Origin: Lunularia cruciata
Lineage: Eukaryota; Streptophyta; Marchantiopsida; Lunulariales; Lunulariaceae
Assembly: GCA_948567375.1 (NCBI GenBank)
Contig: OX419756.1
Location: 68,860,552-68,924,551, forward strand
DNA: 64,000 nucleotides
Direction of reading: 5' to 3'
A model generated the notes under the pieces. That model was given only the letters and a program-made list of their open reading frames with translations. It was not told where the DNA came from and searched no databases. This document shows, one piece after another, positions 11,660 through 25,945 of the stretch; within the stretch, counting starts at the first letter, position 1; every line of letters begins with the position of its first letter. The position numbers and the translations under genes were made by a program.

Positions 11660-14600
11660 AAGTTAGATTTAGGTTGCTGAAACGTACAGTCGTGCTAAAG
11701 ATTTCCAAGACGCGACTGTCCCTGATTTTTGGCTGATGGTAATCTTAATCTGGTTTGCAAAAATATAAAGACTTTGAACTACACTAAGCTCTATACTTAA
11801 GGCTCTGCTTGAGGTATCTGAACTACATATGGAACAATTCGATCTCGCAAGTATCGTGGGACGGGGTGTCTGATGATGAGAATTCAAGGGGTACACCTGC
11901 AGATAACAGTGATTGTTGCTGCCTCAAAGTATGTGCAACGAACAGGAACAGGAGTGACCTCAATAAGACTGTCACAGTAAAAAGAGTCATTGACAGTGTG
12001 CCTGGATCTGGATTTTTATAGCCGCAGAAAGATTCGGCCGCGGTTTTATTCTATAACTGCGAGGACAATGTATCTCACTTAAGAATCATCCTATAAGCCA
12101 CATGCTTCAAGAAGAAGCCTGAGATCTCCGGTACTTACGAATCCTACTTAACTGAGCTCCCAATGAATGCTTTTGCTGACTTCTGCAGCTTCAGTGGTAG
12201 TCACAATAGTACCAACAGATACCCTTTACATTCTTCAACTAATATCGATCCTTTCGGCAGTGCATAAAAGATAAACAAGCTTACGAATCAAAACTAGAGT
12301 TAGCTACAGCATGTTAGCCAGTAATGGGCCAATGACCGAATTGTAGCATACCAATATTCAAATCAAGCTGTAGCTTTAGCTGCAACTTACTCTCCCTGAC
12401 CATGATAGGTGTTTGGTTTCGGTAGCAGGGTACATGCATATCAGGAAAGTCTAAGCATGAAAACAACACCATTCACCGAGGACTGAGATAACGTAAGGAG
12501 AACAGTCCTAGGGGTCTCACAGTCCACCTAGGAAAAATCATTCCTTTTCATTTCCCATAGTGGTCTAGATCACTGATCAACGATATATCCCCATGGAACA
12601 CAAGCATGTAGTGTGTGAATCCTCAAGCATGGGAGCTGTAAATGAGAATGCAGATCATCCCGTACTACAGAAATGTAGATCAAGTAAATAAAGCAGCTAT
12701 CAGGTGTGCAATTCGATGTACACGATCATGTCGTGTGCAGAAGACGATCTAAGCCGTCTGCCGCTCTTTACATTGAGATCCGGTTATGAATGCTTGCAGT
12801 TGGTCATCCAGTATTCAGAAAAAGGAGCAAATGTGGGAGAAAAAGGTGCTAGTATGTGTAGCTAGCGTACTCGAAGAAGGGTCTAGTAGCCACTAGTTTC
12901 TTCAGATACGAGTAGGCAGCAGATGAAATTTAGATCAATGAAACACTTTGCTTAACTCATTTACAAGACCCATAGCTAATCAAATAATTACTTATTGTCT
13001 AAAGAATGTGAATAGATCGAAAGAGCTGATACGTACATGTGTATCTAGATCTGCAGCAGACAACACAGATTGGTGAAACTTTGACACTTACAGGCTGTAA
13101 AGGAAGACCTGATACGATTCCAGCACTGCTCATAAGCCTGGGAGATTCCTTATGATCCGGAAATTTATAGGTGTAGACGGAATCAATTGTGAGTGCATGC
13201 ACACAAATGAATCGGGCCCTCGCGCTTACCTGGAGTTGTTAATTTGCTGTCAAGATGTGTCTGTGTGGAGGTAAACAAACGTGATCAAAGCTCCCGGAAT
13301 CTACCTCTCATTTCCGTCGCTTGAGGCTGCCGTCATAGTGCTAGTCAATTACAGCAAGTCAATTACAGCAGGCTAGAGGCGACATCTGACGGAAAGACTC
13401 ACGAACTCTTGAATGCACGCAGCTTGGCACGGAGCTCAGGGTCGAATTCTCGGGGACAGCCTTGGGGGCAGAACCGATGATGATGTCGTGCTTAGGAGAT
13501 TGGGAGAGTGCTGCACAGAAACCTGAGCATGATCAGCCGGTGATGGGGGAGGAGATCATACACGTTCAAGTAGCCTCTGGGTTGGGTTTCATTCTACAGG
13601 CTGCTGTCACAGTTTATCTATGATATGCATATCTTGCAAGTGTGCATATCACCTCAAACTGAGTAACTAGCTGAGCTGAAATGTTACTTGCTTACGTGCA
13701 ACGAGAGTTCCGTGTGTGCTCATCATCATCGTTTCGCTTTGAGCTATGTAATGGTCTTAGACTGATGATATTCACCTCATTATAAGTCAGACCAGACGGA
13801 TGCTAAGCTTGGACATCGGATATTGTCACACGAGCACCATGCCAAGCCACGGCATCTAAGAGCCAGCCCTTGAAATAACCTCCGTAGTCCGAGTTGAGTT
13901 GAGTTGAGTTGGGTTGCAACCACAATGACTCGTACTCTTAGGTAACGATAGTGATTTCATGAGAGTAAGCTGCTGTACATCTTTGATGGGAGCCGTAAAC
14001 CCTGAGAACTGTCAGGAAGAAGGCTCAATGCACCTTATTAGTAAGAGGAAGGACATCGATACATACTCCTCGAGCTGCTGTTGCTGCTGCTGGTGGCGAT
14101 AATTCCGGTGGAGTGAGGATGAAGGTCCCAAAGAGACTTGAGTAACCTTTGGAGATAACGAATATCTGCCAGAAGAATGATCTGCACCTCCATTTGATCG
14201 TCCTTGACTGCTGATTGATGAGATTGATCAGTGCGCCGGCAACTGCTTCCTTAGTTGGGGAACCACTCGATGAAGAGTCCGGAGGTGAATGTGGTACTTA
14301 TGTAGATAGCGTCTGGTGATGAAACAAACCCTGTAGCAGACGTGGTCACCTCCAAGGTGTCTGCCTGCTAAGAATGCGGACGATCGCCCGATTCCAACAT
14401 CTGAAGTACTAGTAGATGCCCTCGAGATGCATTTGTTATCCTCCATACGATAATAGACCTCTTAGGGGTTGGATTGGCCAAGACACCAAGGCAGTAGCAA
14501 TTGTGGATGGTGTCCAGCTACCAGTCAAAAAGGGCTCCAAAATATTCACTTGAATTTGGCTCATCTGGATCCTGGGTCTCTTTCAGAAATTCCAAACTTG

Positions 14601-17600
14601 CGCGGCTTCTAGTAAACGCTGGACTCGTTCGAGCCAGCAGTCCTCGACATCGTCAGGAGCTTTAGTACTAATATCGTCATCATATGTCTGCTGGTTAATG
14701 CTGCTGCAGCAAAGGAACAGACAAGTGTTTGTGCACGCATCCAGTTACGCCAATAGCAATCTCCCAAATAGCTCTACCTGAGTAAAATTGGACCATTCGG
14801 TATGATATTTTACCCAGGCCCAAATTAAATTCAAAAGTTAGAATACATGACATGTGACTGAATAGTCTCTCGGAAGATGGAGGAGTTGAGGATCATGAAG
14901 AATACAGAAGTAGCTAGGTAGATAGATACGGAACCACGAAAAGCGAATTTAGATATCCCTGACTCGGACTGGTCGACGTAGCTAGGATTCGATCGTTGGG
15001 ATAAGGTCGTTACATGCGCATTCGAGATACGTCAAGCTTCCTTGACCTGTACCTCAATGTTCCAAGACTCTCGGCGAATGCCTTTTTCTCAGTATCGAAC
15101 CTTCCGCATTTTCTGTTAATCAGATTACGATCACTCCTGTTCTTTCAGATTCTTGACAGCTAAAGCTTCCAGTATCAATCAATTGCCTTTAGCAGTAAAG
15201 TAGACTAGGATCTAGATAACTAGGTCTATGTGCGTTGTATAAATACTGTAAGTGACCGGCCAATTGAAGTTCAACCCACCTGATCATTATTGCAATTTAC
15301 CTTGTTCCACCAATTGCGCTGTACACTCCTTCACATATCGATTCATGAGCTCCCGGAGTTTAAATTGATGCCTCCGCATGCAGTAGATTAGAATCAACTG
15401 GCGCCAAGAAATCTCCTTAACTTGAGCTGGAAGGTGATAGCTACAGTGACTGCCACAGAGTACTTCCCCACATCACCTGTACATGTAATTCCAGGAATAG
15501 CTAACCAGTTGACTTAATCCGGAAAAAATCTGAGCTGCATTCCGCCCAGAATGTAAGGACTCTCTGTTCACGACCAGGAACTGTAAGTTAAACTTTGCTT
15601 TTGATTGATTAGTCCCTGTCCGTCAATGCTCATAGTTTTCCGCAGCACTTAAAGCTACTAAAAGCATCGCTGGGACGGGGATCCGAAGACTACTTCCTCA
15701 TCAACAACCTTCCTCAAATCTAACTGTCACGAAGTGTTGGGAAGTGTGATAATACACACTCATACACACTCAAATGATGTCAGTGTCCACACTTGGCACA
15801 AATTCCTCGTAAACCGGCCGCAACACATATTTTACTTCAATGATCCTTGCTCATCTAGATGTCTATAGCCAGTGCGTGGAAATTATAATGGGAAAGTAGT
15901 AGTTTGGACCACAATTTCTCTGAGTTTATGCGACTCGATGTCAAAAGTCAAAGCAAAAGAACCAAATATGTAGATCCAATTAATCAACTGGTAGGACTTC
16001 CTGATGCTACTGTGCTGCATCTGGTGCAGCCTATTATAGACCCATATCAACATTCAACTACTTTAGGTTCACTTTTTCGTTCAAGGTGATTGATTTATCC
16101 ACGCATATACAGTGTTGATCAACCTTTCTCAGCAGAATCTAATTTGCTGATCATCTCAAGTTGACTGCATCGTTTGCTGTGTGAACAGGCGTGATAATGG
16201 CAAAGCTCCCGTGACAGATCAAATTGAACCCTCCTGAAGCTAGCTGCTAAGATTGTCATTCACGTTAATTGGTCGCGTTATACAGAGACAATCTCGGTCC
16301 TTCCAGTAACCTTCGAATATTTACTCTCAGCATCATCTAATGCGATAGCCAAGGAATTTACTTTGAAATGTACGGAATCCATTACTTGCTTTCAACTCTT
16401 TCTCCCTACTTGATGGCTTCAGTAGGAACTCCACAGCAAATAATATATTGCTGATCTATACCTTCGCACAGCTCGAAGAAAACCTGTACTTCATCTATTA
16501 GAAAGGTACAAAACAGTACTGATCATAACATCTTGTTAGCGGCCGTACAATAAGCGTACAGTCAGTAGCTTTTTGAAAGCTCAACGTAGGGTTCATCTTT
16601 TCGTAGAGTTCTGTTTATCGATCCGAATCTGAATCTCTCAAAAATTGAGATGTCATCAAAATATCCCTAAAAGAATAGAATCCATACTATGCAGCACATG
16701 TCCAGGTGTGTACAGGTGAGTTGAACTTCTTCATGGCCAGTGCCATTTTCTGCAAGAGCGTGCTAGATCTAGGCTTCTGTCGTAAACTTCCTACTTCCTC
16801 TCATTGTCGTTTGGTCGATGAAGAGTCACCCTCGTGATGTGTGGTGTTACAGACCAATCAATCAACCTAAGGATATCGCTAGAACCTGGGAGTGTTCTTT
16901 GGGAGAAGCTCTGATCCCTATCCAACCAACTGTCAGTTCTTGATACAGGTTTTGTCCCCAGGCCTGGATTTACAGTTGTAAGCTTTCGTGCGCAGGCATG
17001 TATATCTGATAGTTTGGCTTAAAGCAATAATATTAAGCAGTTTCGAACTTTACCGTAGACAGACATTTCCATTGACCCCAACTAAACTGTATGTCGCTTT
17101 GAGCTATTGTCGCGAGACCAGCTTGGTACTCGAAGAGTGCCCGCGAACTAACTAACTAACTAAGCAGATCACTGGTCCTACGACAGAAAGTTCAGAAAGT
17201 CCTCAAAATTCGGAGGTCTTCAGACAGGCAAATGAGCACAGGTTTTGAGTAAAGCTGTGATCATCGACCATCAGAATAAAAGTTTGATTATTGTGTTGCT
17301 GCTATCCAGGACATTTTCTTGCGGAGAGTCGACAGGCCACTGGAAAGCAGAACCGTGCTAAAAGTAAATTCAGGTGCAATCCATCTCTTCATATATACAA
17401 GCCATCTGTAACACGCAATTCAGGGAATAGTAAGTTGACTCGTATCCTGAAAGGATTCCATAAATAGGTAGGGCAGAAGAAACTCAACTATCGCGTGAAA
17501 CAAAGCAAGTTCATGCTACTGAGGTTTGGGAATATTCTCAAAACTCAAACTATGACACACAAACATATGCAGCTATATATGATATATACTTGATAAGTTC

Positions 17601-20024
17601 AAACTTTGCATTGAAACAGAAAACATCAGCAATACAAAGAGTAAACTGACCTAGATTCAAGTAACCTTCATGATCTTCGTTTGAAGGCTGGATTCCTCGA
17701 ACTCAAATCCTTTTATACTTAGTAGAAATGAGGTCAGATGATGAAAAGTAATCACTTCAATACTTGGGATTTAATTTAGTCACGTGTCGCAGACGCTGAT
17801 GCACAAGTCCCCCTCACGCTGTGACTTTTACAGTACTTGAATGAAATTACGTTCCAGAAGTGAATATAGTACATGATGGTAACTTCCAGATCTAGAGCTG
17901 TCAGCTTGTGGATATGCATGATACTTCCATTCGTGTGGTGCTATAAAGAGGAGTGCTCACTTGGAGAACCCAGATCTAAATAAACGTAATACCCTCCTTA
18001 GTCCAAGAAACCCCAATCGTTGCTCGATAATGAACAAATCAAACGAGTGACAGCACATGGACGTCAATTGATGGATTGACACTCGCATCAGCTGACAGGA
18101 CGGACATGTTTCTTATGACAGTAACGAAACGTATATACAAATCATGATGTGGATTTGGCTATAAATCAAAATGTGTAAGTCTTGACCACCTTTCCAACTG
18201 TCGAACATGACCAGAAGTGTTCATACAACTTTGACAGCTATATATCTACTGGCTAGAATCCATTCGTGCCCGCAATTTCTCCGCCCATTTCTGCTGTAAC
18301 AAGCTTGAAGGTACTTATTTTCTGTATGCACTGCCAGTAGAAGAACAGTTTCTAGAGCCTGGTCAGGTTGATTGATCGACTGTATACGTCTGCACAAGTC
18401 TTATCAGCTATCAAGGTGTATCTGGCGGTTGTAATCCAGCCCCCCACAGGTGTCCCACTGTGCCTCGTCCGTGAAGTCGATTGTTGTTCTCAAACTTGAG
18501 TCTGAACTCCCAACGTTAACGCTGGCCATGACATCGTAATGAACGATTGGATTAGTTAGTGACAGTGGTTCGATACTACCGAAGAGCGCCGTCAGCCAGA
18601 CATCCTTGAGGTCCTGAATGAGGTCTCAGGAGCAGGTTTGTCTGGCATCCATTTATGTACAGCAGAGCACTGCACAACTCAAGCATATATGGTATAGTAA
18701 CCTAAGGCCTGATCGAGCGTCAATACCACATGTGGTCCATTGACGATCAGTGATCGATAAAGAGTTGTCCAAAGCATTCTCGTTCTTTTCGGCAGCGCAT
18801 GCTGTCTCCTGCATACAATATATACAGATCAAGAAAAAGAAATCCATACTCGATCAAGCTCGACGTTCACTTGACAACAAGCTGCAGCTGCAGCAGGTTC
18901 GTAAGAAACATATGTTCTGCATGCACACTCAGTGGCTGGTTGCATGCATGCACGCTACAGGTAGCTATGTAGGTTTACTTGCTGTCACCCAGTTCTCTTA
19001 ATCCACCTGTAGTCTTACATCTTCCGCACGAGCTTTTCATGCATCCAATGGCAACTTCTCAGCTTCCGGTGACTACGTTCCAAGGCTGTGGCTGCGAACT
19101 CAGAAAGGAGGAGGAGATAATTGAGGTGAATGAATTTCTTCGATTGCTAGCAGGAATAGCCTCAGAAACTCACTCAATCACACTATCTGTAGCTATGGTC
19201 TCTGACGTCCTGTTACAGCGAGACTCTATCGGGAGTACAATAATTTTCTGCAAATATGCAACGGATCTAAAGCTCTCCCATTCTCGCAATAGCCTTAGTA
19301 GAGTATGGGATTGAATTTGAGATCGAGCTTGTCTGTTTATCTATTTTCTCTCAACTATAATCACCTGCATCAGTGCACAAATACACCTCTAACCTAGATG
19401 GAAGCTCCATAGCCATTGACATCTGGAGGTAGATAGATATGTAGGACCTTAGTAGTTGAATAAACCAACTCCCACAAGGTCTTTTGCTAATCCGTGAGGT
19501 TATGCAGGGGGAGGGGCGTTAGTGTATCGCGATGGTCAAAGACGGACAAGAAAATGGTCCCAACATTCTTCGAAGCTAGAAACTCCAGTTCTGAGTTATA
19601 GTGCTTGAATGCTCTCGATAGTATCCAGATCTAATCTTACTTATTTCGCTGTGCACCTACTGAGATTTTCTCGCAACGGCCGTGGAATTTGATGTCACTT
19701 CAGCTGAGTTCTCACACCCCTGCTTTGCTCGGCTGTAAGCACTCGGTCTTATGGACTTTGGAGACTTTTGAACTGACTAATTTCAGTAGTCAGTGTTACT
19801 TCCTTTTCTGCTTCACAATTTCAAAAGGAGCAAGGTATCGACCAGGTGGAAAGCAGCTCTTAAGAGCTCCGTGTTTCCCAGCAGAGGATGGAATATGCCC
19901 TTCAAAGAAAGTGATTCTGCACTGCTGAAGAACTGCTCTGGATATGCGCTGTTTATGCTTCGGAATGCTTTGATTACAGCCCTGAATTACTTTAGCTACT
20001 GCTTCCCACTGCAGAGACAGTGCC

Positions 20025-20534
20025 TTGTTCCAAGAGATTGGCACACAATGTTTGTCCAATAACCATACCAACAGAGCTAGGATTCTGAAACTCCACAGAT
20101 ATCAATTGCCAGCACCTTCTACTATTTTACGGGCTTGTCACTGTCACAAGAATCTGAGCTGTGATTCCACGTTCCAAATCCTAACCAGACCTGAAGTAGT
20201 CCGCAGAGTGTGTGCATGCAACAGGAGTCGACTGATACTAGCCATCTTACGGCAGCACACGACTCAAGGGATTCAAAGTGATTTTGACGTCCACAAAAAA
20301 GGGAGAAACAGTGGAGAAAGTCCTCATTTGCTTCTGGAAACACGGAGCTACGTAATCTGTCCTAAATTTAGCAGTTGGGCAATGTCCAATCAAACCTCTG
20401 AAGATTGGAAACTGCAGGTGTTGTTTCAAGGACAAGACGTTGGCTTACCAAGTCTTCTGCAACTTGATTGCTACCGGCATCTAAAAAGTTCCCAACTGAT
20501 TGGCACCGTATATCTAATACATAAACTAGACTGA
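20025..20534 (+). CDS. Hypothetical 169-codon ORF
   Basis: This is the longest ORF in the 10.3-23.8 kb block, starting MFQEIGTQCLS and ending at TGA. It has no signal peptide, membrane segment or motif I recognise. It is rich in Cys, His, Ser and Leu without pattern. By a rough stop-codon calculation, an ORF of this length is only mildly unexpected in a block of this size and composition. Other ORFs overlap it on the minus strand (20122-20343, 20247-20435). It may well be chance; an exon or short-lived gene is possible. Confidence 0.2.
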   Translation: MFQEIGTQCLSNNHTNRARILKLHRYQLPAPSTILRACHCHKNLSCDSTFQILTRPEVVRRVCACNRSRLILAILRQHTTQGIQSDFDVHKKGRNSGESPHLLLETRSYVICPKFSSWAMSNQTSEDWKLQVLFQGQDVGLPSLLQLDCYRHLKSSQLIGTVYLIHKLD

Positions 20535-22839
20535 GAACTCTGCATCCTGTCCCCGGCAGTGTTGATTTGAAAGTTGTATTCCATTGCGAAGGGATAGGCC
20601 AGATTATGCCTCATTTTCAGAGTCCCTGCACTATTTAGAACTTCGGATATTCCTTATTCAGGACAGTCACAGTACTTGACGAAGATCAGGTTTTCTAACA
20701 ATTCGACTTACAGTGTATTGTTCCAGGTTCTTGTATAATATAACAGTAAACCTTTGATCTGTCACTGCCAAAAGGTCTCTCTGCTCACAGACAAAAGAAG
20801 TAATGTTAATGACTGTTCTCCTTGAATTATTGGACAGGCGAAAGACCGGGAGGTGTAAGAGGGTTTTAGTTGCTATGTTCTTTAACATAATCCAAAGGCC
20901 GACCCTCCAAGTGATTATTCAACTACGAAGCTTCTTGAGTGTGTCATTAAACGTGATTCCAGGGCGTGAACATGTCGGGTCAGCTAGCATTTTCATTTCT
21001 CCGTATTAACAGTAGCATGGCAAACCAATTGAGATGGGCAAACCATACATATGTATCCATGCTCGTTAAAAATATTCGCTCAGAGGCCGCCAATTTCAAA
21101 GCAGTGGTCCACGTTCATGTAGTACCTGCACTCTTGCGGGTTTTAATTACTGTAACCGGCGTGCTCGTTCGAACTCTAATCTTACGCGCGACCTTAAACA
21201 TTGGAAATTATGAGGTCGTAAAGATTTTGAAGGGCCGATTACCGGGAAGAACGGCACTTGTCAAGATTGGCAATTTTAGTGGGTCCAGGTACTTATGCAT
21301 GGGAGGGAGGGTACCATGACACCAGGTGAAACTGAAGCAATCATCAGTTTGGATTGTCAGTCAGCGTCATAAAACAGTAACATGCGGTTACATAAAGCTT
21401 ATCATTCCTGGAGCCAACCGGAGTGAAGAATTGAGTTCACTGTTTTGACCTGAATTATTAGGTGGACAAAAAACAGTCCCTGTTTTGCGTGTCATGCATT
21501 CAATCTGAACAAAATTCCTATCAAATGACATCCGGCAAATGCGAAAATTTCTTATAGACAAGCATTGGCTGCTTATAATCACTACAAACGTGCTCCGAAC
21601 GTGCTACTGGAACAGCAAGCTCTGATGCTTCAGAATGATCTGAAGGTAAGTTTTACTGATTTAAAGGTCATATCACTATCTGATCTGAAGACCTTCAATT
21701 GTAGACTTCTAGCCTACTCATAGCTTATCTTTCCAGAGTCTCAACGGTATTGTATGAAAAGAAATCGATACCGTAAACTCTATGTTGGACCAGGCTATGG
21801 CGAAACTTCCCAAATGTGGAAAATGAGGGAATTAGGATGTCCTACATGTCAGCATGACATTTAACCTGCTGCAGTGCAGAGCAGCAGATATGTAGTAGGT
21901 TCAGAAATACAAATGAAAATGAAAACTGTAATTTAAACTGCCTTTTCGTACATAGAGTAATTGATCTACGACTGCAATCCGGGAGTACTGGCGTGGAGTG
22001 ATTTGAGTTTGCTTTAAACTGGTACTGCAACAGTATCTTGTCATCAGCTCCGAGTCGTTACACGTTGCACCTTGATGGTCTCAACTGGATCCAAACTGGC
22101 TAGACAACAAACAGATTTGCATCGCTTTTGTTTCTTCCCCTACCGTATTTCTTCTTCTGCATTCTTTCCAAGCATTGCCGTCCAGGAATGTCAGTCAGTC
22201 ACAATGCCAGGCGCTGGATGGATGTTAGGTGAGTTCCCAAGCCTCTAACAGTCAAAGACGATATGACATCGATATCGGGAGTTAGAAAGTACCGATAAGG
22301 CACAGACTATTAATCTACACCCCAACCTATAGAAGCTGTCAAGTCGTCGACGATGACGGAAGGTGCACATGACCAGGAGCTTTAAATTAAACCGTGAATC
22401 AGCTTGAAATAGTACCTCCCGATCGAAGTAACAAATCTCTCCACGAGGGAACTCGTGACTATAGACACGAATCCACTTAGTTCCATAACATACAAGAAGA
22501 CAGATGACTGACCATGCCCACAAAGTAACGTGTCTAAACGCAGGGAGACCCAAGTGACTGCTTTCAAATTTCATCGACTTTGCCCGTTCAGATTCAAGGT
22601 TGTTATAGGTGTGTAGTGTGTCCCAAGATTGCTCGTCGCCGAAGGCTTAGGAAGTGACGACAATGGAATCGGATACACATTTTGACATGGAAAAGATCTC
22701 TGGAGATCCTCACCAAAGGAACGTGTCAAGTTGAAGGGTGCCAAAACACCTGACCTTTCAGTCAAACGAAACAGACAGTATGGAAAGCGTACAGACGTAC
22801 CGTGTAGCGAACCACAGATGAGATTAGCCAGTTCACACG

Positions 22840-23055
22840 CTTAAAGATCCACTGTGCAACGTACCACAGTGGTCTGAATATCAGCAAAGGAGATCTATTA
22901 TGAGCCAAGATCCACTATGTGCAACAAATCGCAGCTACCAGAATATTTCCGAAAGAAGATCTATTAATGTGATGAGCCAAGATCGCGAGAATCACAACGA
23001 ATCACCAAAATGAAGGACTCCCGAAAGGAGATCTATTACTGTGATGAGCAATATT
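22840..23055. repeat. Three diverged direct repeats of about 66-72 bp
   Basis: The core GGAGATCTATTA recurs at 22889, 22955 (one change) and 23027. It is followed in two or three units by TGATGAGCCAAGATC and preceded by a segment with GAATAT or CCGAAAG. The units are diverged but in register, so this is an old local tandem duplication. Confidence 0.65.
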
Positions 23056-23800
23056 GACGACAGTCCCGCAGATAAAAGAGAATCACATGTGGACAAATCA
23101 AGTACTCCTCTAGGAGACGTGCCCATCTGAAATATTTGCAGCTTGAATTGGACGTGAGTAAAATCGTGCAATAAAGAGACGTGTATACCAGGGACTCACA
23201 GGAGCTCTCTTCTCTCTCGTAAGGCAAAGAAAGAAATTCGAGACTGTTGGAAACTGAACCACGTACGGCTGGACTGGGCATCTACCAGGTCAACAATGCA
23301 GCACGGCCCAGAACAGGTCATCGTAGTTAAACACAAATAACGGAGTCGGGACGTAGTGGGTGAGGTGACGGACAACGCATATTTGCCACATGGTGGGTTC
23401 CAATGCCACTTATCTAGGATTTCTCCAAGTGGCGAAACCCCTATGGTTTGGCGGTGATCCTGACTTTGGGTCATAAATATCTCTGTTTAGGCGGAAAAGA
23501 ACTGGCGCAATGTTCAATGTGACCAACCAAGAGTTTTCCCGTTGCTCGATATCCCCGACATCATGCCGTTGATTCCCGGACTCGTGGTTCATGCTTTCAC
23601 CCTTCCCCTTTATTACTCTCTAACTGTGTCTGTCGCCATCCTACCTGCTTACCCAAACGTACTGTGGTCCGGCCCTCCCGTCGACCACAGCCCCAACGGC
23701 CCATCACATATAGACGCAGCAGACACAAAAAGGAAGAAGCTTCCACTTCCACTCTACTCTACTCTACTTCAAGATGTCGTTACGACATCATAATCTTCGG

Positions 23801-25945
23801 GCTCTTGCTTGGAAGGGTTCGTTATTTCTAGAAACAAACATCCTTTTCTAGAAAATGAGGAAAGTTGAACATTCCCGTAACCCCTGGAAAGTGCTCCAGA
23901 ATAGGGGTAGTTACTAAACTTTTGCATGTTGGGAACCTGTTTATAATTTCAATTTCAGAATCTGGATATATTGAAAGTTGCCTCTCCTCTCAAACTCGAG
24001 GGTGGCAGTCAAAAGTGAACGGTTCCTTATTACATCGAGATTAGAAAGAATGCCAAACACTCTTCCTGATTTTAATTAGATAATCAGACTACTTTCATAA
24101 TATCAAATTGGATGTCTCAAGGAAGGTGGTGTTGTGCAGTCCCTCGCCTTCAAAAACGTGGCTTATAATTTGATTAGAACATCCCGTTAAACACATTTTA
24201 ACCTCTTAACACACTTTATCCACTTGTGACTGTGAGTAATGTCATGGACAACCTCTGACCATGCTATATAGTTTTTATTCTTTATGTTGAATATAACATG
24301 CTGGCATGAAAGAGGCTAGAACACTGGAATAAGAAATTCTATCATACGGTATGACAATTCAGACCCTATCTAAGGGACCCAGTGAAGTCATCAAAGAGAA
24401 GGTCATTGAAGGTAAAGACGACTTTGTCACGGTTATGACTTTCAAATCAGTTGATGTTTTGTTTGAAAAGTGTTAAAGTCCCTTTACTTCTGACGTATTG
24501 AAAAGTTTCTTATAGAAGGAAGAATGCAGTGAAGACATGGAATGTTGCATATGATATGTCTTACTCTCTTACCTTCTCTTATCATAACTTTAGGTTATTA
24601 TCATCCATCACATACGACGATGTAATATAGCATGAGAATGATATTAGTTCATTGTCAAATAATCATTGGAAGACGGACATTGTTGATTTCCTTTTGTGAG
24701 AGTTCTGCACCTCTCTATTATCAAATATATACTTGTATCAGACATGTTTTCACCGTATCTGACAAAGAAAAAATTATAGTTCCGTCAAGGAGTTTTGAGT
24801 TGCTGCCTTGACCCACCGCCGTCCATAAGGACAGTTACGGCAGTGGGATCACGGTTTACAGTTGAAATACTATTCCGTCCGCTAATAATCAAGCGATTAT
24901 TTATCGGTTCACAATCAGTAAAGACTAACAGCTGGATTGATTAAACACACGTTTATAGGAACTACTTTTAAGAATCAATACCTTTAGGAGTTCAGCATCT
25001 ACTATTTTACGTTTTCTAGTTTTATGGGAAGTTCAGCATTTATTATTGTTGTGATTTTTTGGTTGTAGTTGATTAGCTTCTCGCGTTCCTTGTTACTTTT
25101 GAAGATTAGCCCTTTTTCTCGGTGCCCTTCTGCCTTTCTCGATTTTGCATTTTGCTTTACGTTGTATGTCTTCTTTCTTTCTTCCAGAATATTTATCAGC
25201 TCGTGTTTGTTAATTCCCATAAAAATTTGTTGGCATTTGAATCAATGAGAAAAGTTCAAAATATATACGAAAAACCAAAAAAAAATCTCGTTTATGCTTC
25301 AACCCATTAACGTGAATTGCGGTTCTAGATCATGTTTCCCGCCATGGGAGGTGGATATGTGGTACAAAGATTGTCAGTTTCGCGAAGATTGTATGAAAAC
25401 ATCAGGACCTTCGAATATAACGTTACTTTATAGGTATCATCGATCGAAAATTCTTTCCCAGGAACTAGGTTGATCATGGGACCGGTCTGTATTATGAGCA
25501 ACTCATCACTCAAATTTAAATTACAGGTGCGAAACTCTTCCAAATTGGTCTTCACCCCTCCCCACGCTTCGCTCCTTTTGGGAGGCTAAAGTAACGGAAT
25601 GCGGAAAGAGGAAAGCTAAGTGAATGTCAATAATAATAGTAGCAATTTTTTAGTGGTATTGCTACCCTCAGCAAGCCATATAAGGAGATGGCCACGGGGA
25701 TTTTATTTATAAACTCTTCCAGCAATGATTTGAGTTGCTTGCAACAAGATATGAGAATTTAACCAATCGAAGTTTCCAGGATGTGACCTTTAAAATGTCC
25801 TAGATATCGATCTAAAATCTCCTTGTTCAATTTTAACATCGGTCTTCCTAAACAAGCAAGGTGATCATCTGTTTGAAACCTTTTTTACAAGCAAGATAAT
25901 CTTTGAGTGAATGACTTGGCATAAAGGTAGTGGATGGATTCCTTC
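23801..25945. other. Intergenic DNA, return to AT-rich composition
   Basis: No gene is supported. The plus strand at 23774 opens with a short ATG frame (starting MSLRHHNLRALAWK) after a CTCTACT-repeat leader, which looks like a 5' leader but leads nowhere recognisable. Minus-strand ORFs 25002-25220 (Lys/Glu-rich) and 25325-25555 carry no known motif. Confidence 0.4.

Larger units (their letters stand above)
10311..23800. other. 13.5-kb balanced-composition block with no supported gene
   Basis: Base composition changes sharply at both ends. Inside I find no LTR, no transposon protein, no long homopolymers, no tRNA or snRNA signature and no ORF that looks conserved. The longest ORF is 169 codons (20025-20534). 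Many short segments read open in two or three frames at once (for example minus strand 14200-14720), with plausible splice acceptors nearby, so small-exon genes cannot be excluded, but I could not chain a consistent frame. Candidates are a long non-coding transcription unit, a rapidly evolving gene with tiny exons, or long introns and promoters of a gene not otherwise visible. Confidence 0.5.

Noticed and set aside
13412-13433. Minus-strand match to most positions of the bryophyte miR536 sequence as I remember it
   Set aside because: Several mismatches, and no complementary arm nearby to form a precursor hairpin. Probably chance.
13390-13520. Possible terminal exon on the minus strand, ending ELRAKLRAFKSS then TGA
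   Set aside because: Good-looking acceptor and frame, but no upstream exon in phase and no family recognised.
14200-14720. Several protein-like open stretches on the minus strand (including a poly-Gln run), each with a plausible splice acceptor
   Set aside because: Two or three frames of the same DNA look equally plausible and they cannot be chained into one consistent gene. Over-reading is likely.
20966-21319. 117-codon plus ORF with a hydrophobic stretch
   Set aside because: ORFs of this length are expected by chance in a block this size; no motif seen.
21784-21800. GGACCAGGCT, a partial match to miR166
   Set aside because: The match stops after about ten bases and no stem-loop partner is visible.
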